A DNA stretch of 57,723 bases from Myxococcota bacterium (lineage in GTDB: Bacteria; Myxococcota_A; Polyangia; HGW-17): NCBI GenBank assembly GCA_018821305.1, contig JAHJMN010000023.1:1-57723 (forward strand), in the 5' to 3' direction. The stretch's first letter is position 1. Every line of letters starts with the position of its first letter. Positions 33,693 through 44,828 of the stretch are shown one piece after another. The notes beneath the pieces were generated by a model. It did no database searches and was not told where the DNA came from. It saw only the letters and a list, made by a program, of their open reading frames with translations. The translations under genes and the position numbers were made by a program.

Positions 33693-34349
33693 CTACTGAT
33701 TGTCTGTTGACATGTTTCTGTCGACGAGAACATCACCTTTATAAATCCAGCACTTAACGCCAATGGCGCCGTATGTAGTTCTGGCTTCGGTAACACCATA
33801 TTCAATATCAGCTCTGAGTGTGTGAAGAGGAACACGACCTTCCATGTACCATTCACGACGTGCCATTTCAGCACCGCCCAGACGTCCGGAAAGGAACACT
33901 TTGATTCCTTTTGCGCCCATACTCATTGAAGTCTGGATTGCTTTTTTCATAGCTCTTCTAAAGTTAACACGTCTTTCGAGCTGTCTTGCAATATTTTCAG
34001 CAACAAGTTGTGCGTTTGTTTCTGGTCTTTTTACTTCCTGAGGCTCAATATAGATTTCAGAGTCGGTTACGGCCTTGAGATCTTTCTTGAGTTTTTCAAC
34101 ATTAGCGCCACCTTTACCGATTACTTTACCTGCAGAGGATGTAATAATGGTAACGGTAATCTTTTCAGATGTACGGCGTTTAATTTCGATTCCGGCGATA
34201 CCGGCATCGGGAAGTTTTTCAAGTATGAAACGGCGAATATGGAGATCTTCCTTAAGCCATTTTGCATATTGAGCTTTTTCGTACCATCTTGAATTCCAGG
34301 TTCTTACGATACCCAGTCTCATTCCTATAGGATGTACTTTCTGTCCCAC
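33693..34349 (-). CDS. rpsC: 30S ribosomal protein S3 (uS3)
   Basis: A 218-residue protein with [16 protein letters not shown]-domain [30 protein letters not shown] and the C-terminal [10 protein letters not shown]. Standard. Confidence 0.97.
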   Translation of the reverse strand: MGQKVHPIGMRLGIVRTWNSRWYEKAQYAKWLKEDLHIRRFILEKLPDAGIAGIEIKRRTSEKITVTIITSSAGKVIGKGGANVEKLKKDLKAVTDSEIYIEPQEVKRPETNAQLVAENIARQLERRVNFRRAMKKAIQTSMSMGAKGIKVFLSGRLGGAEMARREWYMEGRVPLHTLRADIEYGVTEARTTYGAIGVKCWIYKGDVLVDRNMSTDNQ

Positions 34350-34361
34350 GGGTCACTCCTA

Positions 34362-34751
34362 TTAAACTTCACCAACTGTTACAGTTATGTGACTTGTTCT
34401 TTTGTTAATTCTGAATGCTCTACCTCTAGCTCTGGGTCTCCGCCATTTCATGATGGGACCTTCATTTACGAAAATGCTTTTAATACAGAGTCTTTCTGAA
34501 TCGTCAAGACCTTGATTTTCAGCATTGTAAACAGCACTCATAACGAGTTTCTGAAGAATTTTAGCTCCGTATTTCGGCGTAAAAGTCAGAAGAGCCATAG
34601 CTTCATCGATTTTCTTACCGCGGATCATATCGGCGAGCATCCTCATTTTTCTGGGAGCAACCCGGAGATTTCTGAGGATCGCGCGAGGATTTTCCTTACG
34701 CTCTGCTTCATATCTTAGTTTCTTAGTTGCGTTCTTCGTATAAAGCGACAT
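34362..34751 (-). CDS. rplV: 50S ribosomal protein L22 (uL22)
   Basis: A 129-residue protein with LRVAPRKMRMLADMIRGKKID and MKWRRPRARGRAFRINKRTSHITV, the loop that lines the exit tunnel. Confidence 0.96.
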   Translation of the reverse strand: MSLYTKNATKKLRYEAERKENPRAILRNLRVAPRKMRMLADMIRGKKIDEAMALLTFTPKYGAKILQKLVMSAVYNAENQGLDDSERLCIKSIFVNEGPIMKWRRPRARGRAFRINKRTSHITVTVGEV

Positions 34752-34762
34752 GATCTCTCTCC

Positions 34763-35041
34763 TCAGCCTTTCTTGGCCTTTCTATCGGCTGCGTGGCCGT
34801 AGAAAGTACGAGTAGGAGCAAACTCACCAAGTTTATGATCAATCATTTCTTCGGTGACATACACTGGAATAAATTTTCTGCCATTGTGGACAGCAATGTT
34901 GAGCCCGATCATTTCAGGCACAATAGTGGATCTTCTGGACCAGGTCTGGATTGCTTTTCTGGATCCTTCAGCCTGAGCCTTCACAATTTTCGCCATCAAA
35001 TGGTGGTCAACAAATGGTCCCTTTTTTCTAGAACGAGCCAT
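34763..35041 (-). CDS. rpsS: 30S ribosomal protein S19 (uS19)
   Basis: A 92-residue protein: [56 protein letters not shown]. Confidence 0.97.
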   Translation of the reverse strand: MARSRKKGPFVDHHLMAKIVKAQAEGSRKAIQTWSRRSTIVPEMIGLNIAVHNGRKFIPVYVTEEMIDHKLGEFAPTRTFYGHAADRKAKKG

Positions 35042-35055
35042 CTTTATATCCTCAC

Positions 35056-35892
35056 TTATTTAGAGTTTCTTCTCTTTACGATGAACTTTTCAGTCCGTTT
35101 ATTCTTCCTGGTCTTATAACCCTTAGTGGGTTTTCCCCAGGGAGTAGTTGGGTGACGTCCACCGCAGGAGCGTCCTTCACCACCACCCATCGGATGATCG
35201 ACTGGGTTCATCGCGACACCACGGTTATGGGGGCGTTTTCCAAGCCATCTATTACGACCGGCTTTTCCGACTTTAATATTTGAGTGACTGCCATTTGAGC
35301 ATGTGCCAACTGTTGCCCGGCAGTTAATGTTAACTTTACGAAGCTCTCCAGAGGGCATTCTAAGAAGAGCATAGTTACCTTCTTTTGCCATTACCTGAAC
35401 GCCATTACCTGCTGAACGAGCAAGTTGTCCACCATGACCGATGTGAAGTTCAACATTGTGAACCATTGTTCCGTCGGGGATGAAACGAAGTGGCATTGCG
35501 TTACCGGGGATGATATCAGCGCTTCCGGTGTTAACGGATACGATTTTGTCACCAGCTTTAAGACCATTTGGAGCAAGAATATATGCTTTTTCGCCGTCAA
35601 CATAGTTAAGGAGTGCGATAAAAGCTGTTCTGTTTGGATCATACTGTACACTGTCCACAACAGCGGGGATACCGGTCTTAGAACGTTTGTAATCGAGCAT
35701 ACGATATTTACGTTTGTGACCACCACCCTTAAAGCGGGAAGTGATGCGACCATAGCTGTTTCTACCGGCTTTATTTGATCTCTTTGCGAGAAGAGATCTT
35801 TCAACATTATAACCTGCGGTGAGTTCGCTAAAATCGTTTGAACTCATGCCTCTGCGGCCCGGGGAGGTTGGATTATATTTTACGATACCCAT
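35056..35892 (-). CDS. rplB: 50S ribosomal protein L2 (uL2)
   Basis: A 278-residue protein with [30 protein letters not shown] and the functional [18 protein letters not shown] (peptidyl-transferase His). Standard length. Confidence 0.97.
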   Translation of the reverse strand: MGIVKYNPTSPGRRGMSSNDFSELTAGYNVERSLLAKRSNKAGRNSYGRITSRFKGGGHKRKYRMLDYKRSKTGIPAVVDSVQYDPNRTAFIALLNYVDGEKAYILAPNGLKAGDKIVSVNTGSADIIPGNAMPLRFIPDGTMVHNVELHIGHGGQLARSAGNGVQVMAKEGNYALLRMPSGELRKVNINCRATVGTCSNGSHSNIKVGKAGRNRWLGKRPHNRGVAMNPVDHPMGGGEGRSCGGRHPTTPWGKPTKGYKTRKNKRTEKFIVKRRNSK

Positions 35893-35907
35893 TTTAGTTT
35901 CTCCTGA

Positions 35908-36213
35908 CTACATAGCATCTTTGAAGAAATCGATTTCGCTTCCTTCGGAAAGGGTAACGATTGCTTTCTTCCAGTTACGCTTTTTGCCTTCGATTCTTGA
36001 TCTTTTAACTCTTCTAACAACATATTTTCCCATTACATTCTGTATATTTACAGCTTGTACTGATACATTGAAAAGTTTTTCGATGGCTTCGCGAACCTGA
36101 ATTTTATTGGCATCAGCTGCTACTTCAAATACGTACTTCCGTTCCGTATCTTGAAGGTTTACGGCTTTCTCTGTCATTATAGGCCTGATAATAATATCTT
36201 CCAGGAATTTCAT
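35908..36213 (-). CDS. rplW: 50S ribosomal protein L23 (uL23)
   Basis: A 101-residue protein: IIIRPIMTEKAVNL, FEVAADANKIQVREAIEKLF, VQAVNIQNVMGK. Exit-tunnel protein that binds trigger factor and SRP. Confidence 0.95.
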   Translation of the reverse strand: MKFLEDIIIRPIMTEKAVNLQDTERKYVFEVAADANKIQVREAIEKLFNVSVQAVNIQNVMGKYVVRRVKRSRIEGKKRNWKKAIVTLSEGSEIDFFKDAM

Positions 36214-36216
36214 TTT

Positions 36217-36849
36217 CTACCTCACCGGCCGGGCAAGTCTGGAATCAAGTTCCTTTGCCACATTCACGTTCATGATAACTATGTCATGATTAAGCACATC
36301 GTATACATTGATAGCTTCAGGAGGAAGCCATTTATGTTTTTCGAGGTTCCGGGTAGAAAGCACAAGATTCGTGTTTTCTCTGGATTCGATTACGAGAGCT
36401 TTTTTAGTTTTGAAATTGTTAATAATACCAACCATTAATCTTGTTTTGATTTCGGGTAAGGTAAGATCATCTACAAGAACAATTTTCTTCTCATTTGCAC
36501 GAAGGCTAAGAGCACTGATGAGAGCAACTCTCTTCTGACGCTTTGGAATAGCCTGAGCATAACTGCGTGGTTTTGGCCCGAAAGCCATACCGCCACCTAC
36601 ATGCTGTGCAGCACGAATAGATCCCTGCCTGGCACCGCCGGTTCCCTTCTGTTTGAAGGGCTTGCGACCACCACCACGGACTTCAGCGCGTGTCTGAACC
36701 TTATGAGTTCCTGCTCTTCTTCCTGCGAGTTGTGCTTTAACTACCAGCCACATTGTGTGCTGCTTGACTTCGCTTCCGAAGATGTCATCAGAAAGTGTTA
36801 CTTCACTGACTTTCTGACCTTCTTTATTGTATACATCAAAGTTCGGCAT
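36217..36849 (-). CDS. rplD: 50S ribosomal protein L4 (uL4)
   Basis: A 210-residue protein from the ATG at 36849 (AGGAG 6 to 10 bases ahead), beginning MPNFDVYNKEGQKV. Diagnostic: TRAEVRGGGRKPFKQKGTGGARQGS and FGPKPRSYAQAIPKRQKR. It follows rpsJ with only 25 bases between, leaving no room for rplC. Confidence 0.96.
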   Translation of the reverse strand: MPNFDVYNKEGQKVSEVTLSDDIFGSEVKQHTMWLVVKAQLAGRRAGTHKVQTRAEVRGGGRKPFKQKGTGGARQGSIRAAQHVGGGMAFGPKPRSYAQAIPKRQKRVALISALSLRANEKKIVLVDDLTLPEIKTRLMVGIINNFKTKKALVIESRENTNLVLSTRNLEKHKWLPPEAINVYDVLNHDIVIMNVNVAKELDSRLARPVR

Positions 36850-36874
36850 TGTGATTTCTCCTAAAACTTTCCTA

Positions 36875-37183
36875 TCAGGTCTTGATCTCAACTTTGATAC
36901 CGGGAGCAATATCAAGCTTGAGCAGAGCATCAACTGTCTGAGGAGTGTGCTCAAGGATGTCAATCAGCCTTTTATAAGTTCTGATTTCAAACTGTTCCCT
37001 TGATTTCTTGTCAACATGGGGTGAACGAAGAACACAATATCTGGAGATTTTGGTAGGTAGAGGAACGGGTCCTGCAATCCTGGCACCATTTTTTCTCGCA
37101 GTGTCTACGATTTCCATTGCTGACTGATCAAGAAGTTTATGATCGTAAGCCTTTAACGTAATTCTGATTTTACTTATCTGCAT
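36875..37183 (-). CDS. rpsJ: 30S ribosomal protein S10 (uS10)
   Basis: A 102-residue protein; start [18 protein letters not shown] at 37183 with AGGAG 5 bases upstream. Includes [32 protein letters not shown]. It lies between fusA and rplD. Confidence 0.96.
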   Translation of the reverse strand: MQISKIRITLKAYDHKLLDQSAMEIVDTARKNGARIAGPVPLPTKISRYCVLRSPHVDKKSREQFEIRTYKRLIDILEHTPQTVDALLKLDIAPGIKVEIKT

Positions 37184-37212
37184 CGCTGCTCCTAACAAAG
37201 ATCAATAAAAGA

Positions 37213-39336
37213 TCAAATCACCTGATTTTTCTTTAATAGTTCATCCACATTCTGAGGCACGGGAAGGTAATTTGCAAACTGCATAGTGTAAGTTGCACGT
37301 CCCTGAGAAAGTGACCTCAGCTGTGTAGCATATCCGAACATTGTTGCCAAGGGTATTTCTGAATTAATTATCTGTACTCCTGGTCGATTTTCGAGACCAA
37401 GTACTCTTCCACGCCTTGTTGCAACATCACCCAGAACGTCCCCGAGGTAATCCTCAGGAGTAACAATTTCAACGTCCATAACCGGTTCCATTATGATAAT
37501 ACCGGCTTTTTTGGCAGCATCCTGAAGAGCCATTGAGCCTGCAACACTAAAAGCAAGCTCAGAAGAGTCCACGGGATGATAAGATCCGTCTTTTACAACA
37601 ACTTTGAGATCTACCATGGGAAATCCGCTTTTCAGCCCTCGGGCCATAGCTTGAGAGATCCCTTTTTCAATCGCCGGAATATATTCTCTCGGAATAGATC
37701 CGCCGATTACAGCATTTTCAAAGATCAAACCACTACCTTTTTCACCGGGTTCAACTTCAATGTGGCAATGACCATATTGACCACGACCACCACTCTGTCT
37801 CACAAACTTACCTTCGCCGGATGCTTTACGTGCGATTGTCTCACGATAAGCTACCTGAGGTTGTCCAACGCGGGATTCCACACGGAATTCCCTGGTGAGT
37901 CGATCAATGATGATCTCCAGATGAAGTTCTCCCATACCAGAAAGTACTGTCTCACCGGTTTCGGGATCAACATTCACTCGGAATGTGGGATCTTCCCGGG
38001 AGAGTTTTCCAAGAGCTGAAGAAAGTTTCTCGGCATCTGCGGAAGATTTCGGTTCAACTGCAATTGAAATAACAGTTTCAGGAATATCGACAGATTCAAG
38101 AATAATGGGATTTTTAATATCACACAGTGTATCACCGGTGGAAGCAAGCTTGAGTCCAACGGCAGCACCAATGTTTCCCGCAACGATTCCATCAACTTCT
38201 TCACGCTTATTTGCATGAATTCTCAGAAGACGGCCAATGCGTTCTTTTTTATCCCTGGTGGAATTCAGTACTGTATCGCCAGACTTCAAAACGCCACTGT
38301 AGACTCGAATGAAAGTAAGTTGACCCACGTAGGGATCTGTCATAATTTTAAATGCCAGAGCACTTACGGGTTCACCATCACCGGCATACCGGATGATTTC
38401 AGAACCGTCTTCATCTTTTCCATGAATTTCAAATCGATCTACGGGGGAAGGAAGATACTCCAGAACCGTATCTAAAAGTGGCTGAACGCCTTTATTTTTA
38501 AAGGCAGAACCACAAATTACAGGGGTAATTTTGAGAGAATGAGTCGCTCTTCGAACAGCAGAAATAAGATCTTCCGAGGAAATATTTTCTTCTTCAAGAG
38601 CAAGCTGCATGAAGTCTTCGTCGACGTCGGCAATGGCATCAATGAGTTCAAGGCGACGACGAGTTACTAATTCTTTATATTCCGACGGAATTGCCACTTC
38701 CTCGTAACTTGAGCCGAGGATATCTTTCTCCCAGATGAGAGCTTTTTCTCGTATAACGTCAATTACACCCAGAAAATCTGCTTCAGCACCTATAGGCATC
38801 TGAATAATTACCGGATTAGCTCCAAGACGGGACTTCATTGTGGCGACAGCTCGATCAAAATCTGCTCCCTGTCGATCCATTTTATTAATGAATGCAACGC
38901 GGGGTACTTTATATTTATCAGCTTGTCTCCACACTGTTTCGGATTGTGGCTGTACACCGGCAACGGCACAGAAGACAACCACACCACCATCTAAAACACG
39001 CAGAGATCTCTCAACTTCCATTGTGAAATCTACGTGTCCCGGAGTATCAATAATATTTATGCGATGAGCTTTCCAGTAACAGGTCGTAGCAGCGGAGGTT
39101 ATTGTAATACCACGCTCTTGTTCCTGTTCCATCCAGTCCATGGTGGCAGTGCCTTCATGAACTTCACCGATTTTATATGTAACGCCGGTGTAAAAGAGGA
39201 TTCTCTCAGTAACGGTGGTTTTTCCGGCATCAATGTGGGCCATAATCCCAATATTTCGGACATCATGGATTGGGCAGTCTCTTAAAGGACTTACCTGAGC
39301 CAGAATTTCATTTTTGTTAACGATAGAATCACTCAT
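37213..39336 (-). CDS. fusA: Elongation factor G
   Basis: A 707-residue translocase. G-motifs: AHIDAGKT at 33-40, [18 protein letters not shown]; then domain [12 protein letters not shown] and the C-terminal [17 protein letters not shown]. The N-terminal 20 residues are an unusual extension over the commonest length. It is placed between rpsG and rpsJ, without a tuf copy next to it. Confidence 0.96.
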   Translation of the reverse strand: MSDSIVNKNEILAQVSPLRDCPIHDVRNIGIMAHIDAGKTTVTERILFYTGVTYKIGEVHEGTATMDWMEQEQERGITITSAATTCYWKAHRINIIDTPGHVDFTMEVERSLRVLDGGVVVFCAVAGVQPQSETVWRQADKYKVPRVAFINKMDRQGADFDRAVATMKSRLGANPVIIQMPIGAEADFLGVIDVIREKALIWEKDILGSSYEEVAIPSEYKELVTRRRLELIDAIADVDEDFMQLALEEENISSEDLISAVRRATHSLKITPVICGSAFKNKGVQPLLDTVLEYLPSPVDRFEIHGKDEDGSEIIRYAGDGEPVSALAFKIMTDPYVGQLTFIRVYSGVLKSGDTVLNSTRDKKERIGRLLRIHANKREEVDGIVAGNIGAAVGLKLASTGDTLCDIKNPIILESVDIPETVISIAVEPKSSADAEKLSSALGKLSREDPTFRVNVDPETGETVLSGMGELHLEIIIDRLTREFRVESRVGQPQVAYRETIARKASGEGKFVRQSGGRGQYGHCHIEVEPGEKGSGLIFENAVIGGSIPREYIPAIEKGISQAMARGLKSGFPMVDLKVVVKDGSYHPVDSSELAFSVAGSMALQDAAKKAGIIIMEPVMDVEIVTPEDYLGDVLGDVATRRGRVLGLENRPGVQIINSEIPLATMFGYATQLRSLSQGRATYTMQFANYLPVPQNVDELLKKNQVI

Positions 39337-39417
39337 AAAAATACAACCTGGAATTCAAAACGCAAAGATCCCCGTATCCACATTCGCAGGTTCGCAAAAT
39401 GCGCCTGGCGAGCAGTG

Positions 39418-39444
39418 ATCCTGAAGGGAGATCGCTTTCAGGAT
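39418..39444 (-). promoter_or_regulatory. Hairpin in the rpsG-fusA gap
   Basis: The 121-base gap contains an 8-bp perfect inverted repeat, ATCCTGAA (39418-39425) and TTCAGGAT (39437-39444), about 15 bases past the rpsG stop, without a T-run. In E. coli S7 regulates around the neighbouring rpsL-rpsG gap; whether this hairpin has any such role is unknown. Confidence 0.35.
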
Positions 39445-39457
39445 TAATAATTATTTG

Positions 39458-39946
39458 TTACCAGCGGTAATGTGCATATGCTTTGTTAGCATCTGCCATT
39501 TTGTGGGTGTCTTCTCTCTTTTTGACGGAGTTCCCACGATTATCAGCAGCTTCCATAAGCTCGGCGGCAAGTCTTTCTCTCATGGAGTTTTCACCGCGGT
39601 TTCTCGAATAGCCGATAATCCATCTCATTGCAAGCGCAAAAGCTCTTTTCGACCGAACTTCAACGGGAACCTGATAGGTACTGCCGCCGACGCGTCGAGA
39701 TTTAACTTCCACTTTCGGTTTTACGTTATTGAGAGCTCTTTCGAATACTAAAAGAGGCTCTTCATTTAAACGTTGGTTAATAATGTCAAAAGCGCCATAA
39801 ACGATACGTTCAGCGGTACTCTTTTTTCCATCAAGCATGATTCTGTTGATGAATTTGGTGATCTGCTGACGCATTTCCATATGCGCAGTTCTGAACTTCG
39901 GATCTGGAATAACTTTTCTTTCCGGGGCACGTCCTCTGCGTGACAT
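39458..39946 (-). CDS. rpsG: 30S ribosomal protein S7 (uS7)
   Basis: A 162-residue protein with [55 protein letters not shown], and [17 protein letters not shown]. Confidence 0.97.
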   Translation of the reverse strand: MSRRGRAPERKVIPDPKFRTAHMEMRQQITKFINRIMLDGKKSTAERIVYGAFDIINQRLNEEPLLVFERALNNVKPKVEVKSRRVGGSTYQVPVEVRSKRAFALAMRWIIGYSRNRGENSMRERLAAELMEAADNRGNSVKKREDTHKMADANKAYAHYRW

Positions 39947-39957
39947 ATAACTACCTC

Positions 39958-40332
39958 TTATTTCTTCGGTCTTTTTGTACCGTATTTACTTCTTCCCTGA
40001 CGACGATTGTTAACACCAGCCGTATCAAGGGTTCCACGGACAACGTGATACCTTACACCGGGGAGATCTTTTACACGACCGCCACGAATAAGAACAACGC
40101 TGTGTTCCTGGAGGTTGTGGGATTCACCCGGAATATAAGTTGTTACTTCCATACCATTTGAAAGCCTGACACGGGCAACCTTCCGGAGTGCGGAGTTCGG
40201 TTTCTTCGGTGTAGTAGTGTAAACACGGACACATACGCCCCTTTTCTGCGGGCAGGATTTAAGTGCCGGAGCCGTACTTTTGGCTTTAATAATGCTTCTT
40301 CTTTTTCTGATCAACTGATTAATAGTCGGCAT
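39958..40332 (-). CDS. rpsL: 30S ribosomal protein S12 (uS12)
   Basis: A 124-residue protein: [31 protein letters not shown] and [18 protein letters not shown], with the Lys residues tied to streptomycin sensitivity in other bacteria unchanged. It is first in the str set and has its own strong promoter. Confidence 0.97.
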   Translation of the reverse strand: MPTINQLIRKRRSIIKAKSTAPALKSCPQKRGVCVRVYTTTPKKPNSALRKVARVRLSNGMEVTTYIPGESHNLQEHSVVLIRGGRVKDLPGVRYHVVRGTLDTAGVNNRRQGRSKYGTKRPKK

Positions 40333-40389
40333 TTCTAGCTCATATCCTCAAAGTTGGTTACGTCTCCCACAGGGGAGAAAACGCTGGGT

Positions 40390-40417
40390 ATTATAGGTAA
40401 GGACACCTCAGTGTCAA
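40390..40417 (-). promoter_or_regulatory. Strong promoter for the rpsL (str) operon
   Basis: On the minus strand a perfect TTGACA (40417-40412) and a perfect TATAAT (40395-40390) with a 16-base spacer, in the 175-base gap after rpoC. This suggests separate high-level transcription of rpsL onwards. Confidence 0.75.
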
Positions 40418-40507
40418 CACCATAATTTCGATAAATGACTGTCCGGAGCACAAAAACCCCGGAAAAAGTCGAAAAAAATGCCCGAATCAACAGATCCGGA
40501 GATCTTT

Positions 40508-43500
40508 TTAATAAGATCCCTCATCATCCACGTCTTCGAGATCTGTTTCTTCTGTATCAACGGCATATGTAAGGCGATTATATGCAGCAAGACCTGTACC
40601 GGCGGGAAGAAGACGACCGATAATAACGTTTTCCTTGAGTCCACGCAGGTAATCCACTCGACCCCAGATAGCCGCTTCCGTAAGAACACGGGTGGTCTCC
40701 TGGAATGAGGATGCTGCAAAGAAACTTTCCGTAGAGAGTGAAGCCTTGGTAATTCCTAAAAGAAGTGGTTCTGCTAAAGCAGGTCTTCTACCTTCGCCCA
40801 GTAATTTCAAGTTTTCGATCTCGAATACAACCTTATCAACCTGCTCGTCGATGAGGAAGTCGGAATCGTTGGGCTCAATCACTTTAACTTTACGCATCAT
40901 CATGCGAACGATCATTTCAATATGCTTGTCGTTAATCACAACGCCCTGAACGCGATAAACTTGCTGAATTTCTTCAACGAGATATTTTGCAAGACGCTCA
41001 ATACCAAGAACCTTAAGAATATCATGCGGATTGGGCGGCCCTTCCATGAGAGCGTCACCTGCATGAACATATTCACCTTCGCGAACTTTAACGTGTTTCA
41101 TCTTAGGAATAAGGTATTCCTTTGATTCACCCTTCGGTGGAGTAATAATAATTCGCTGTTTACCTTTTACATCAGGTCCGTAACTTACGGTTCCGTCGAT
41201 TTCGGTAATAATTGCATGCTCTTTAGGTTTGCGTGCCTCAAAAAGCTCAACAACGCGGGGGAGACCACCGGTGATGTCTTTTGTCATCTTGGCAGTTTCA
41301 ATGGGCAGTTTTGCGAGAACATCACCCATACGGATCTCGTCTTTGTGGTTCACAAGAACATAGGCTTTTGCCGGAAGACGAATTTCCATGATGTGGTTTT
41401 GTCCTGGAACCTTTTTAGGTTTTCCATCCTTGTCAACAATGCGGACGCGGGGTTTCAATGAAGCATCTTTGGATTCCGTAACCATTTTACGTGAAAGACC
41501 AGTACCTTCGTCAATGGTTTCACTCATCGTTTGACCTTCTTCAAGATCTTCAAACTGAACAAAACCATCTACTTCAGCCAGGAATGTTTCGGAATACGGA
41601 TCCCATTCACTTAAAAATGCGCCTTTATCTACTAATTGCCCATCTTCTACTAAGAGTTTTGCACCATAAACGAGATCATAAGTTTCTTTTTCTCGTCCAG
41701 CTTCGTCGCGAATAATTAACTGTGCATTACGGTTAATGATAACACGTTCAATGAATTCACCCGTTTCCTGATCAAATTTTTCAGCGTATTTGACTTTCTC
41801 GAGATGAACAGTACCACGGGTCTGAGCTTCGATAGAAGATTGTTCTCCCTTGGTAAGTGCCGTACCACCGATGTGGAAAGTTCTCATGGTGAGCTGTGTT
41901 CCAGGTTCACCGATAGACTGAGCGGCAATAGTTCCCGTTGCTTCACCAATTTGCACCATTTGACCGCGGGCGAGATCTCGACCATAGCAATAAGCACAAA
42001 TTCCACGAAGAGCTTCACAGGTGAGCACGCTTCTAATTTTAACTCGATCAATACCAGCCTGTTTGATGCGCTCTGCTTTTTCCTCATCTACGATTTCATT
42101 GTTATACACAATGATTTCATCCGTATAAGGATCAACTACATCTTCCTGAACAACACGGCCGAGGATACGTTCATTGAGTTCTTCAATTGTACGACCACCG
42201 TCAGTCAGTTTTGCAAGGTCAATACCCTTGGTTGTACCGCAGTCAAGTTCCGTTACAATTGCATCCTGGGCCACGTCAACAAGACGACGGGTAAGATAAC
42301 CGGAGTTTGCGGTTTTAAGAGCGGTATCCGCAAGACCTTTTCGTGCACCGTGAGTAGATGTGAAATACTGATGAACAGTAAGACCTTCACGGAAGTTTGT
42401 AGTAATTGGTGTTTCAATAATTTCGCCGGAGGGCTTGGCCATAAGACCGCGCATACCAGCCAACTGCCTTAACTGCTGAGCACTACCACGAGCACCGGAG
42501 TCGGCCATGATATAGATAGGATTGAACGAACCCGTTGTAACTTTTTCACCCGTACGGGGATCTTCTACAACTTCCTCTTCAATTTCCTTCATCATTTCTG
42601 CAGCAACTTCTTCAGATTTATTTGACCACAAGTCAACGATTTTGTTGTGCTTTTCACCAAGAGTAATGAGACCTTCACTCTCCTGCTGAATGATGCTTTC
42701 AAGTTCTTCTTCCGCCTCACGAAGCATTTCTTTCTTCTTAGAAGGAATATGCATATCGTTGATACCAATCGAAATACCTGCAAAAGTAGAATATTTGTAA
42801 CCAAATGTTCTAAGGTTGTCTGCAAGCAAAACAGTTGCTTTTTCGCCCTTGAGTCTGTAACAGCGGTCAATGAGAGCAGCAAGAGCTTTTTTATTCAGAA
42901 CTTTGTTTATGGAATCAAAAGGCATACCCGGAGGCAGCAAATCATATACAAGTACACGACCTGTTGTCGTTCTGAAGAATTTAATTACTTCATTTCCCCA
43001 ATCATCATATGATTTAAGGCGTACTTTAATATTAGCATGAAGGTCAATTTCGCCCTGATCATAACCCATTCTTACTTCATCTATTCCGTCATAAACTCCG
43101 GAGAAAGGAATTTCACTATTTTCACGGAAACGACCTTTAGAGAGCGGACGTTCACGGGTAACATAGTAAAGTCCAAGAACGATATCCTGGGTAGGAACAA
43201 TAATTGGTTTTCCAGAGGCTGGCGACAGAATATTGTTAGTACTCATCATGAGTACCCTGGCTTCCATCTGGGCTTCAATGGAAAGTGGCACGTGTACCGC
43301 CATCTGGTCACCGTCGAAGTCAGCGTTGAATGCAACACAAACAAGAGGATGAAGTTGGATGGCTTTTCCCTCGATGAGTACTGGCTCAAAAGCCTGAATA
43401 CCAAGACGGTGAAGAGTAGGAGCACGATTTAAAAGTACCGGATGTTCCTTGATTACCTGTTCGAGGATATCCCAGATAACATCCGCTTCAGAATCCACCA

Positions 43501-44701
43501 TTTTCTTTGAGTTTTTAATGGTGGTGGTGTGACCCTGTTTCTCTAATTCATGATATATAAAGGGTTTAAATAACTCAAGTGCCATCTTTTTGGGAAGACC
43601 ACACTGATGAAGTCTCAGTTCAGGACCAACTACGATGACCGAACGACCAGAATAGTCGACGCGCTTTCCAAGAAGGTTCTGACGGAAACGACCCTGTTTA
43701 CCTTTCAACATATCAGAAAGGGATTTCAGGGGACGTTTGTTGGTACCGGTAACGGATTTACTCCGACGACCATTATCAAAAAGGGCATCCACCGCTTCCT
43801 GCAGCATCCTTTTTTCGTTTCGGATGATGATGGAAGGAGCTGTAAGTTCAATAAGTTTTTTCAAACGATTGTTACGATTGATAACTCTTCGATAGAGATC
43901 GTTAAGATCTGATGTAGCAAAACGACCACCATCAAGAGGTACCAATGGACGAAGATCCGGTGGAAGAACGGGAAGAACCTTCACCATCATCCACTCTGCT
44001 TTATTCGTAGAAGTACGGAATGCATTGACGGTTTTCAGACGCTTGGCCAGTTTTTTCCGTTTTGCATCATTTTTTTCGGTTTGCATCTGATCTCTGAGAT
44101 TTACCGCAAGAGATTCAATGTCTACCTGAGTTAAAAGTTCATAAATTGCCTCTCCACCGGTCTCAGCTCGGAAACTTCCGTAACCAAATTCATCGGTAAG
44201 CTCTTGATATTCCTTTTCCCTCAGAATTTTTCCTTTTTCAATATTTGTTCCCAGTGGATCTGTAATGATATAAGCTTCACAATACAGAATAGCTTCGAGA
44301 TTTTTAATCGAAATATCCAGAATATTACCAATTCTAGAAGGAAGAGATCTTAAAAACCAGATGTGAGCAACAGGAGAAGCAAGTTCAATATGACCAAGTC
44401 GTTCTCTTCGAACCTTGGATGAAATAACCTGAACACCACATTTTTCACAGACAACAAGTCTGTGCTTCATTCTTTTATATTTACCGCAGTTACATTCATA
44501 ATCTTTAACGGGTCCGAAAATCTTTGCGCAGAAGAGACCATCACGCTCGGGTTTGAATGTGCGATAATTGATAGTTTCCGGCTTTTTTACTTCACCGAAA
44601 GACCATTCCCGGATTGCTTCCGGAGAGGCGAGCGAAATCCTGATGGCGTTAAAATCCCTTGTTTCCTGTGTTGGTTCGAAGAAACTGAAGATATCTTTCA
44701 T
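40508..44701 (-). CDS. rpoC: RNA polymerase beta' subunit
   Basis: A 1397-residue protein starting at [10 protein letters not shown] (44701, GGAG 9 bases upstream; the TTG at 44716 is less likely). Zinc site 1 around [22 protein letters not shown], catalytic [12 protein letters not shown], trigger-loop region [20 protein letters not shown] with the bridge helix-type [27 protein letters not shown], zinc site 2 around [13 protein letters not shown]. Length fits Proteobacteria. 175 bases separate it from rpsL. Confidence 0.98.
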   Translation of the reverse strand: MKDIFSFFEPTQETRDFNAIRISLASPEAIREWSFGEVKKPETINYRTFKPERDGLFCAKIFGPVKDYECNCGKYKRMKHRLVVCEKCGVQVISSKVRRERLGHIELASPVAHIWFLRSLPSRIGNILDISIKNLEAILYCEAYIITDPLGTNIEKGKILREKEYQELTDEFGYGSFRAETGGEAIYELLTQVDIESLAVNLRDQMQTEKNDAKRKKLAKRLKTVNAFRTSTNKAEWMMVKVLPVLPPDLRPLVPLDGGRFATSDLNDLYRRVINRNNRLKKLIELTAPSIIIRNEKRMLQEAVDALFDNGRRSKSVTGTNKRPLKSLSDMLKGKQGRFRQNLLGKRVDYSGRSVIVVGPELRLHQCGLPKKMALELFKPFIYHELEKQGHTTTIKNSKKMVDSEADVIWDILEQVIKEHPVLLNRAPTLHRLGIQAFEPVLIEGKAIQLHPLVCVAFNADFDGDQMAVHVPLSIEAQMEARVLMMSTNNILSPASGKPIIVPTQDIVLGLYYVTRERPLSKGRFRENSEIPFSGVYDGIDEVRMGYDQGEIDLHANIKVRLKSYDDWGNEVIKFFRTTTGRVLVYDLLPPGMPFDSINKVLNKKALAALIDRCYRLKGEKATVLLADNLRTFGYKYSTFAGISIGINDMHIPSKKKEMLREAEEELESIIQQESEGLITLGEKHNKIVDLWSNKSEEVAAEMMKEIEEEVVEDPRTGEKVTTGSFNPIYIMADSGARGSAQQLRQLAGMRGLMAKPSGEIIETPITTNFREGLTVHQYFTSTHGARKGLADTALKTANSGYLTRRLVDVAQDAIVTELDCGTTKGIDLAKLTDGGRTIEELNERILGRVVQEDVVDPYTDEIIVYNNEIVDEEKAERIKQAGIDRVKIRSVLTCEALRGICAYCYGRDLARGQMVQIGEATGTIAAQSIGEPGTQLTMRTFHIGGTALTKGEQSSIEAQTRGTVHLEKVKYAEKFDQETGEFIERVIINRNAQLIIRDEAGREKETYDLVYGAKLLVEDGQLVDKGAFLSEWDPYSETFLAEVDGFVQFEDLEEGQTMSETIDEGTGLSRKMVTESKDASLKPRVRIVDKDGKPKKVPGQNHIMEIRLPAKAYVLVNHKDEIRMGDVLAKLPIETAKMTKDITGGLPRVVELFEARKPKEHAIITEIDGTVSYGPDVKGKQRIIITPPKGESKEYLIPKMKHVKVREGEYVHAGDALMEGPPNPHDILKVLGIERLAKYLVEEIQQVYRVQGVVINDKHIEMIVRMMMRKVKVIEPNDSDFLIDEQVDKVVFEIENLKLLGEGRRPALAEPLLLGITKASLSTESFFAASSFQETTRVLTEAAIWGRVDYLRGLKENVIIGRLLPAGTGLAAYNRLTYAVDTEETDLEDVDDEGSY

Positions 44702-44751
44702 TAAGGTCAACTCCAATCCCGGTTTTATCCGGGTTCAGTGATTAACTGGTT

Positions 44752-44792
44752 CATGTCCGGAACAAAATTTTTGTTTTAAAGTTCCGGACATG
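44752..44792 (-). terminator. Hairpin in the rpoB-rpoC gap
   Basis: CATGTCCGGAAC (44752-44763) and GTTCCGGACATG (44781-44792) form a perfect 12-bp stem with a 17-base loop. The arms contain TGTCCGGAA, the same core as R1 ends, so this may be a worn mini-copy. It is not followed by a T-run and could pause rather than stop transcription. Confidence 0.45.
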
Positions 44793-44803
44793 TACTGTTC
44801 AGG

Positions 44804-44823
44804 AAAAACCTGAACTGTTCAGG
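44804..44823 (-). terminator. Terminator-like hairpin directly after rpoB
   Basis: On the minus strand CCTGAA-CAG-TTCAGG (44823-44809) is followed by five T, 5 bases past the rpoB stop. A shortened repeat of the same bases lies next to it. If active it would attenuate transcription into rpoC. Confidence 0.4.
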
Positions 44824-44828
44824 AAAAC

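Noticed and set aside
40418-40507. A terminator after rpoC
   Set aside because: T-rich runs are present but no stem of more than 4-5 bp with a suitable loop precedes them.
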